In this document: in pieces, positions 60,579-64,000 of the stretch
How the letters are laid out: the number at the start of each line of letters is the position of its first letter
Position numbering within the stretch: the stretch's first letter is position 1
Assembly (NCBI GenBank): GCA_002346645.1
Contig: DEAD01000006.1
Span: 17,209 to 81,208, forward strand
DNA from: Dehalococcoidia bacterium UBA2991
GTDB lineage: Bacteria > Chloroflexota > Dehalococcoidia > Tepidiformales > Tepidiformaceae
Direction: 5' to 3'
Length of the DNA stretch: 64,000 nucleotides
The notes under the pieces: generated by a model
The model's input: only the letters and a program-made list of their open reading frames with translations
What the model was told of the DNA's origin: nothing
The model's database searches: none
Made by a program: the position numbers and the translations under genes

Positions 60579-61538
60579 CTAGCTAGCTAGTGCATCAATC
60601 GCAGCAACATCGTCATTAGTAAGACTCCAACCACCTGCGGCAACATTCGACTCTAACTGGTCAGGGCGAGTGGCCCCTGAAATGACGCTGGGAACGCCAT
60701 CACGCGAGAGCAGCCAGGCTATGGCGAGATCAAGAACAGAGTGCCCTTGATCTCCGGCGTACTTCTCAGCCGCATGGAGAATTTCCCAATTACGATCGTT
60801 GATGTACTTTCCTGCAAGCCCAGCGAGCGCGCCTTCGGTAAGGCGTCCACCAGCTGGCATATCCTCACCCTGACGATATTTGCCCGTGAGGAACCCCCCT
60901 GCAAGGGGGAAGTACGGAAGGATACCGTAGCCACACTCGCGAGCAGCAGGGGCAACTTCGGCCTCGATAGCGCGATCAACCAAGCTCCACTCATTCTCTA
61001 CTGATACGTAGGAAGCAAGCCCATTCGACTCGGTGACCTGGAGAGCCTCCCGAGTCTGATCGGCAGAAACATTGGAAATACCGGCGTAGCGAATTTTGCC
61101 TTCCTTCACAAAATCATTAAGCACTCCAGCGGTCTCCTCTGCTGGAGTATCGGGATCAGGAAAGTGGACCATGTATAGATCAATGTAGTCGGTACCTAGT
61201 CGCTGCAAGCTGTTGTTTAGCGCATTAGTGATGTACTCCCGCGAGCCACTACCAGGGGAATTGATCCCTGTTGCGGTCATCTGTGTGGGCATGCCAAATT
61301 TAGTAGCCACAACTACATCATTTCGGCGATCGCCGAGCACCGTGCCTAGTATTTCTTCGGAAGGACCGTGCTCACCGGCATACATCTCAGCAGTGTCGAA
61401 GAAGTTCACCCCAAGCTCTATCGCTTTATCGACAACGGCCTGCGCACCGTCAACGCCGATGCGCATACCAAAATTATTGCAGCCGAGGCCGACGACAGAG
61501 ACCTGCAGGTCCGAATTGCCTATGTTGCGGTATTCCAT
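60579..61538 (-). CDS. Aldo/keto reductase
   Basis: The 319-residue TIM-barrel oxidoreductase starts MEYRNIGNSDLQVSVVGLGCNNFG at ATG 61538, with AGGAGG nine bases upstream. The catalytic tetrad is visible: Asp and Tyr in FFDTAEMYAGEHG, Lys in VVVATKFG and His in IDLYMVHFPD. The NADPH-binding end is GATRPDQLESNV. A frame extending 23 codons upstream is not needed. It probably reduces an aldehyde or ketone from the adjacent P450 pathway (72 bases downstream of that gene). Confidence 0.94.
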   Translation of the reverse strand: MEYRNIGNSDLQVSVVGLGCNNFGMRIGVDGAQAVVDKAIELGVNFFDTAEMYAGEHGPSEEILGTVLGDRRNDVVVATKFGMPTQMTATGINSPGSGSREYITNALNNSLQRLGTDYIDLYMVHFPDPDTPAEETAGVLNDFVKEGKIRYAGISNVSADQTREALQVTESNGLASYVSVENEWSLVDRAIEAEVAPAARECGYGILPYFPLAGGFLTGKYRQGEDMPAGGRLTEGALAGLAGKYINDRNWEILHAAEKYAGDQGHSVLDLAIAWLLSRDGVPSVISGATRPDQLESNVAAGGWSLTNDDVAAIDALAS

Positions 61539-61610
61539 AAGGGTTACGCCTCCTGTGCGGTTCGTTTGCGTGACGCAGTGTAGGGCAACAGGACGCGAGC
61601 CGCCCAATCC

Positions 61611-62876
61611 TTACGCACTATCGAACTGGATTTCCAAAGATGTGACTGAGCGCATCCCATCATTCCCGCCCATTACCGGGTTATGTCCTGGCTTTAAGCG
61701 CACATCACCGATAGCGGCAAAAAGCATAGCCGTGCCCACCACCGCCTCAGTGCGGGCTAGCTGGTAACCCACGCAGAAATGCTTCCCCAACCCAAACCCT
61801 ATGTGACTGGACCTACCCTCCTCGCGATGCCCAATCCGCATTTCTCTCCCGATGTAGAGATCCTCACGAAAAATATCGAACTTTTCCGGCGAAGCGAAAA
61901 CTTGTTCATCGTGGTTAGCACTATGAATAGAAAGATTTACAACATCCCCCTTTGGGACATGCACCCCGCCTATATCCCAATCCCGCATTACCAGCCGAAC
62001 CTCTCCACCCACGGGGGCTTCACAACGCATCGTTTCGGTAAAGGCTTGATCAATCAAGGAATGGTCCTCTCTGACATGCTCCAACTGCTTTGGGTGGTTA
62101 AGGAGGAGCCACCAGAGATTGGCTATAGCTCGATCGGTAGTTTCACCACCCGCCGTGAGCAAGAGACTGATGAAGGACTTGATGTCATGAATTGTGAGCC
62201 TTGCACCGTCTACCTCAGCCATACAAAGCTTGGAGATAAGGTCATCACCAGGGTTACGGAGTCGCTCCTGAACGAAAGGATCTAAGTAATCATGAAACTC
62301 AGCGTTCGCCTCAATACCCTTCTTCCTCAGAACGGGATCTGGAGAGAGGCCGGTAAGGAATGTGCGGTACCAGTAGTGGAACCGATCATGGTCAGACTGA
62401 GGAAGAGCGAGCATATCAACAATGACATTGACAGGAAGACGGGTGCTAAAAGCATCCACCAAGTCGACATCGCGTCGTTCAATAAAGCGTTCTACGAGCT
62501 CTTTCGCAGCCTTTTCCGTAAAACGCACAATGAGGTCACGCACATTGCGCTCGATCACAGGCAAGAAAGCATCGAGCTTCCGCCCGACGAACTCAGGGGC
62601 AATGATGGCCCGCTTTTGAGAGTGCTCTTCACCATCCATGGCAGTTAGAGAGGGACCAAACACCGCACTGTGGGATTGCTCAAAGATGGTGCTGGAAAGG
62701 CTCTCATGGTCAAGAAAGCCAGCAGCTACATCCTCATAACGAGTCACATACCACATACCATTTCTGGGGTTACGCCAGACTGGATACTTGGCACGGAGCT
62801 GCTTGAGCACGGGATAGGGGTTCAACTGAAAGGACGCATCCTCTAAAAGAGCAGGGTCGAAAGTGTCGGTTGCCAT
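61611..62876 (-). CDS. Cytochrome P450
   Basis: The 421-residue P450 has the I-helix motif LLLTAGGETTDRAIAN, ExxR in FTETMRCEAP and the heme loop IGFGLGKHFCVGYQLARTEA. It is a close paralogue of the P450 at 56106-57371. It heads a minus-strand group with the aldo/keto reductase, SDR and PPOX genes, and faces the divergent Rieske oxygenase gene across 147 bases that must hold both promoters. The redox partner is not seen. Confidence 0.95.
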   Translation of the reverse strand: MATDTFDPALLEDASFQLNPYPVLKQLRAKYPVWRNPRNGMWYVTRYEDVAAGFLDHESLSSTIFEQSHSAVFGPSLTAMDGEEHSQKRAIIAPEFVGRKLDAFLPVIERNVRDLIVRFTEKAAKELVERFIERRDVDLVDAFSTRLPVNVIVDMLALPQSDHDRFHYWYRTFLTGLSPDPVLRKKGIEANAEFHDYLDPFVQERLRNPGDDLISKLCMAEVDGARLTIHDIKSFISLLLTAGGETTDRAIANLWWLLLNHPKQLEHVREDHSLIDQAFTETMRCEAPVGGEVRLVMRDWDIGGVHVPKGDVVNLSIHSANHDEQVFASPEKFDIFREDLYIGREMRIGHREEGRSSHIGFGLGKHFCVGYQLARTEAVVGTAMLFAAIGDVRLKPGHNPVMGGNDGMRSVTSLEIQFDSA

Positions 62877-63023
62877 AGCGGCGCAAGGATAACCACTTTG
62901 GAACCACCCGAGCTCACCTTACTAGTATCTCTAACACATCAAACAGAAAGATTAGGGCTGCAACCCAACCGTGCAGCGTAGAATTACCGCCGCGATACCC
63001 ATTAGTGAGCCGGAGGTTCTGTG

Positions 63024-64000
63024 ATGCGAAGTGAAGTACATGCCATTAGCGGTGCGGTGTACGACGAACTAGGTGAGGGGAGGGTGCGAGTTCACAAGGG
63101 AAAGAGCTACGGCATCTTCGACTGGGAGGGACGTTGGCAAGAGGGTGATATCACTCGAGCCGACCCTCATCTTCTTCAATACGTTGGAGGTCCTGACTTA
63201 CCTGCCGGAATCGACGAAATGGCAGCGCAACTCGAAGCAGCAAGGGAGCAAGCCAAGACAGAGACGCAACAACAGGATCTTAGTGCTGGAGATCTTGCTG
63301 AAGATGCCTATACCGGTTCGGTCCGTGACCCACGTTACGGAGTCCGCAACATGATCATCGGCGAAGGACAGACAACTGTTGCACCCTACGTAGGAGATCC
63401 CGGTCGAGAAACTGGGAAGGGTTGGCGTTCGAAAGGAATCTCGTTTCACGAGGTGCTCGCTGGCGACACCTATCCGGAGCGCATTCCCGAAGAACTATGG
63501 GAGGACTCTCCCATGCCAGGTGGGGTTACGCGGGTTTCCACTGAGCGTTTTACCAGCCAAAAGTGGCATGACCTTGAAGTTGAACAATTGTGGAAAAAAG
63601 TATGGCAGTTCGCCTGCTGCGTGGATGACATTCCCGAGGTTGGGGACTACATCGTCTACGACATCGCCCACTTGTCCTACATAGTCGTGCGAACCGGTGA
63701 GGACGAATTCAAGGCCTATAACAACGCCTGTCTCCACCGGGGCCGGCAGCTACGGGAGTTTGATGGCAAGAAGGCTACCGAGTTTCGCTGCCCCTTCCAC
63801 GGTTGGTGCTGGGAAATTGACGGCTCTCTACGTGAGATCCCTTCAGAGTGGGACTTCCCCGAAGTACGCGAGGACGCCGACCACCTGCGGGAAGCCAGAA
63901 CCGGAACATGGGGTGGATTTGTATTCATCAACCCCGATCCAGATTGCGAGCCACTTGAGGATTTTCTTGGGTCATTGCCTCAGCACTACGAAAAGTACGA
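63024..64000 (+). CDS. Rieske ring-hydroxylating oxygenase, large subunit (3' truncated)
   Basis: The frame opens at ATG 63024 (GGAGG 7 bases upstream) and is still open at the right edge after 325 codons. An unusual N-terminal region of about 175 residues precedes the Rieske domain. It includes a fumarylacetoacetase-like start (VHAISGAVYDELGEGRVRVHKG) and a linker with a short coiled segment. The Rieske ligands are clear: Cys-x-His in NACLHRGRQL and Cys-x2-His in FRCPFHGWCWEID. The mononuclear-iron catalytic domain lies beyond the window. It would dihydroxylate or demethylate an aromatic or other organic substrate. Confidence 0.88.
   Translation, partial: MRSEVHAISGAVYDELGEGRVRVHKGKSYGIFDWEGRWQEGDITRADPHLLQYVGGPDLPAGIDEMAAQLEAAREQAKTETQQQDLSAGDLAEDAYTGSVRDPRYGVRNMIIGEGQTTVAPYVGDPGRETGKGWRSKGISFHEVLAGDTYPERIPEELWEDSPMPGGVTRVSTERFTSQKWHDLEVEQLWKKVWQFACCVDDIPEVGDYIVYDIAHLSYIVVRTGEDEFKAYNNACLHRGRQLREFDGKKATEFRCPFHGWCWEIDGSLREIPSEWDFPEVREDADHLREARTGTWGGFVFINPDPDCEPLEDFLGSLPQHYEKY

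Noticed and set aside
1..64000. Prophage, transposon, integron or CRISPR content
   Set aside because: No transposase, integrase, phage structural, cas gene or spaced direct repeat was found on either strand.

Overview
The window is bacterial chromosome of moderate GC content, densely packed with genes in tight, often overlapping operons. There are two truncated genes at the ends, one tRNA, and no IS element, prophage, rRNA or CRISPR array. The mix of a Gram-positive-type LexA box at recA, PyrR/PyrK-type pyrimidine genes, RNase Y, a HisZ-dependent histidine operon, a ydaO-type (c-di-AMP) riboswitch, and many class III CoA-transferases, P450s, SDRs and Rieske oxygenases suggests an environmental, probably marine, aerobic Chloroflexota (SAR202/Dehalococcoidia-like). 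That assignment is inference only; no rRNA is present to prove it.

Layout. 1-6.9 kb: the tail of a membrane protein, a two-domain VOC protein, an MFS permease, and an exported kexin-like protease preceded by an overlapping lipoprotein that carries a prodomain-like segment; then tRNA-Asn. 7.0-8.4 kb: a UbiB/AarF kinase. 8.4-17.2 kb: the pyrimidine operon pyrR-pyrB-pyrC-carA-(39-codon ORF)-(membrane protein)-carB-pyrK. It is headed by a PyrR-binding RNA element that overlaps the ribosome-binding site of a 20-codon leader ORF. 17.2-22.0 kb: SOS-controlled recA-recX, RNase Y, a PHP phosphoesterase and fabZ. 22.4-26.1 kb: acs, then a c-di-AMP riboswitch leading into a lysine-2,3-aminomutase-like radical SAM gene. 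26.1-37.5 kb: acyl-CoA and small-molecule catabolism, with three CoA-transferases (one a two-domain fusion), a crotonase, two MaoC-fold proteins, a flavin reductase, a Rieske protein, SnoaL-fold proteins and cinA.

37.5-47.1 kb, minus strand: hisZ-hisG-(phospholipase C-like gene)-hisD-hisC-hisB, a CoA-diphosphatase-type Nudix gene, murE and a membrane-anchored cyclophilin. HisG is an unusual tandem fusion of two catalytic domains. 47.2-51.1 kb: a peptide/nickel-type ABC transporter (two permeases and a lipoprotein binding protein, no ATPases). 51.1-64.0 kb: an oxidative catabolism island with three P450s, three SDRs, two PPOX-fold flavoproteins, an aldo/keto reductase, SnoaL- and ABM-like small proteins, a glycosidase-like lipoprotein and the start of a Rieske ring-hydroxylating oxygenase.

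The housekeeping half makes pyrimidines, histidine, fatty acids and cell wall. The accessory half looks built to import and oxidise hydrophobic or recalcitrant organics, activate them as CoA esters and process them by beta-oxidation-like steps. The main points for follow-up are the leader peptide/PyrR element of the pyr operon, the c-di-AMP riboswitch on a KamA-type enzyme, the tandem HisG, and the protease whose prodomain appears to have been moved to a separate lipoprotein.
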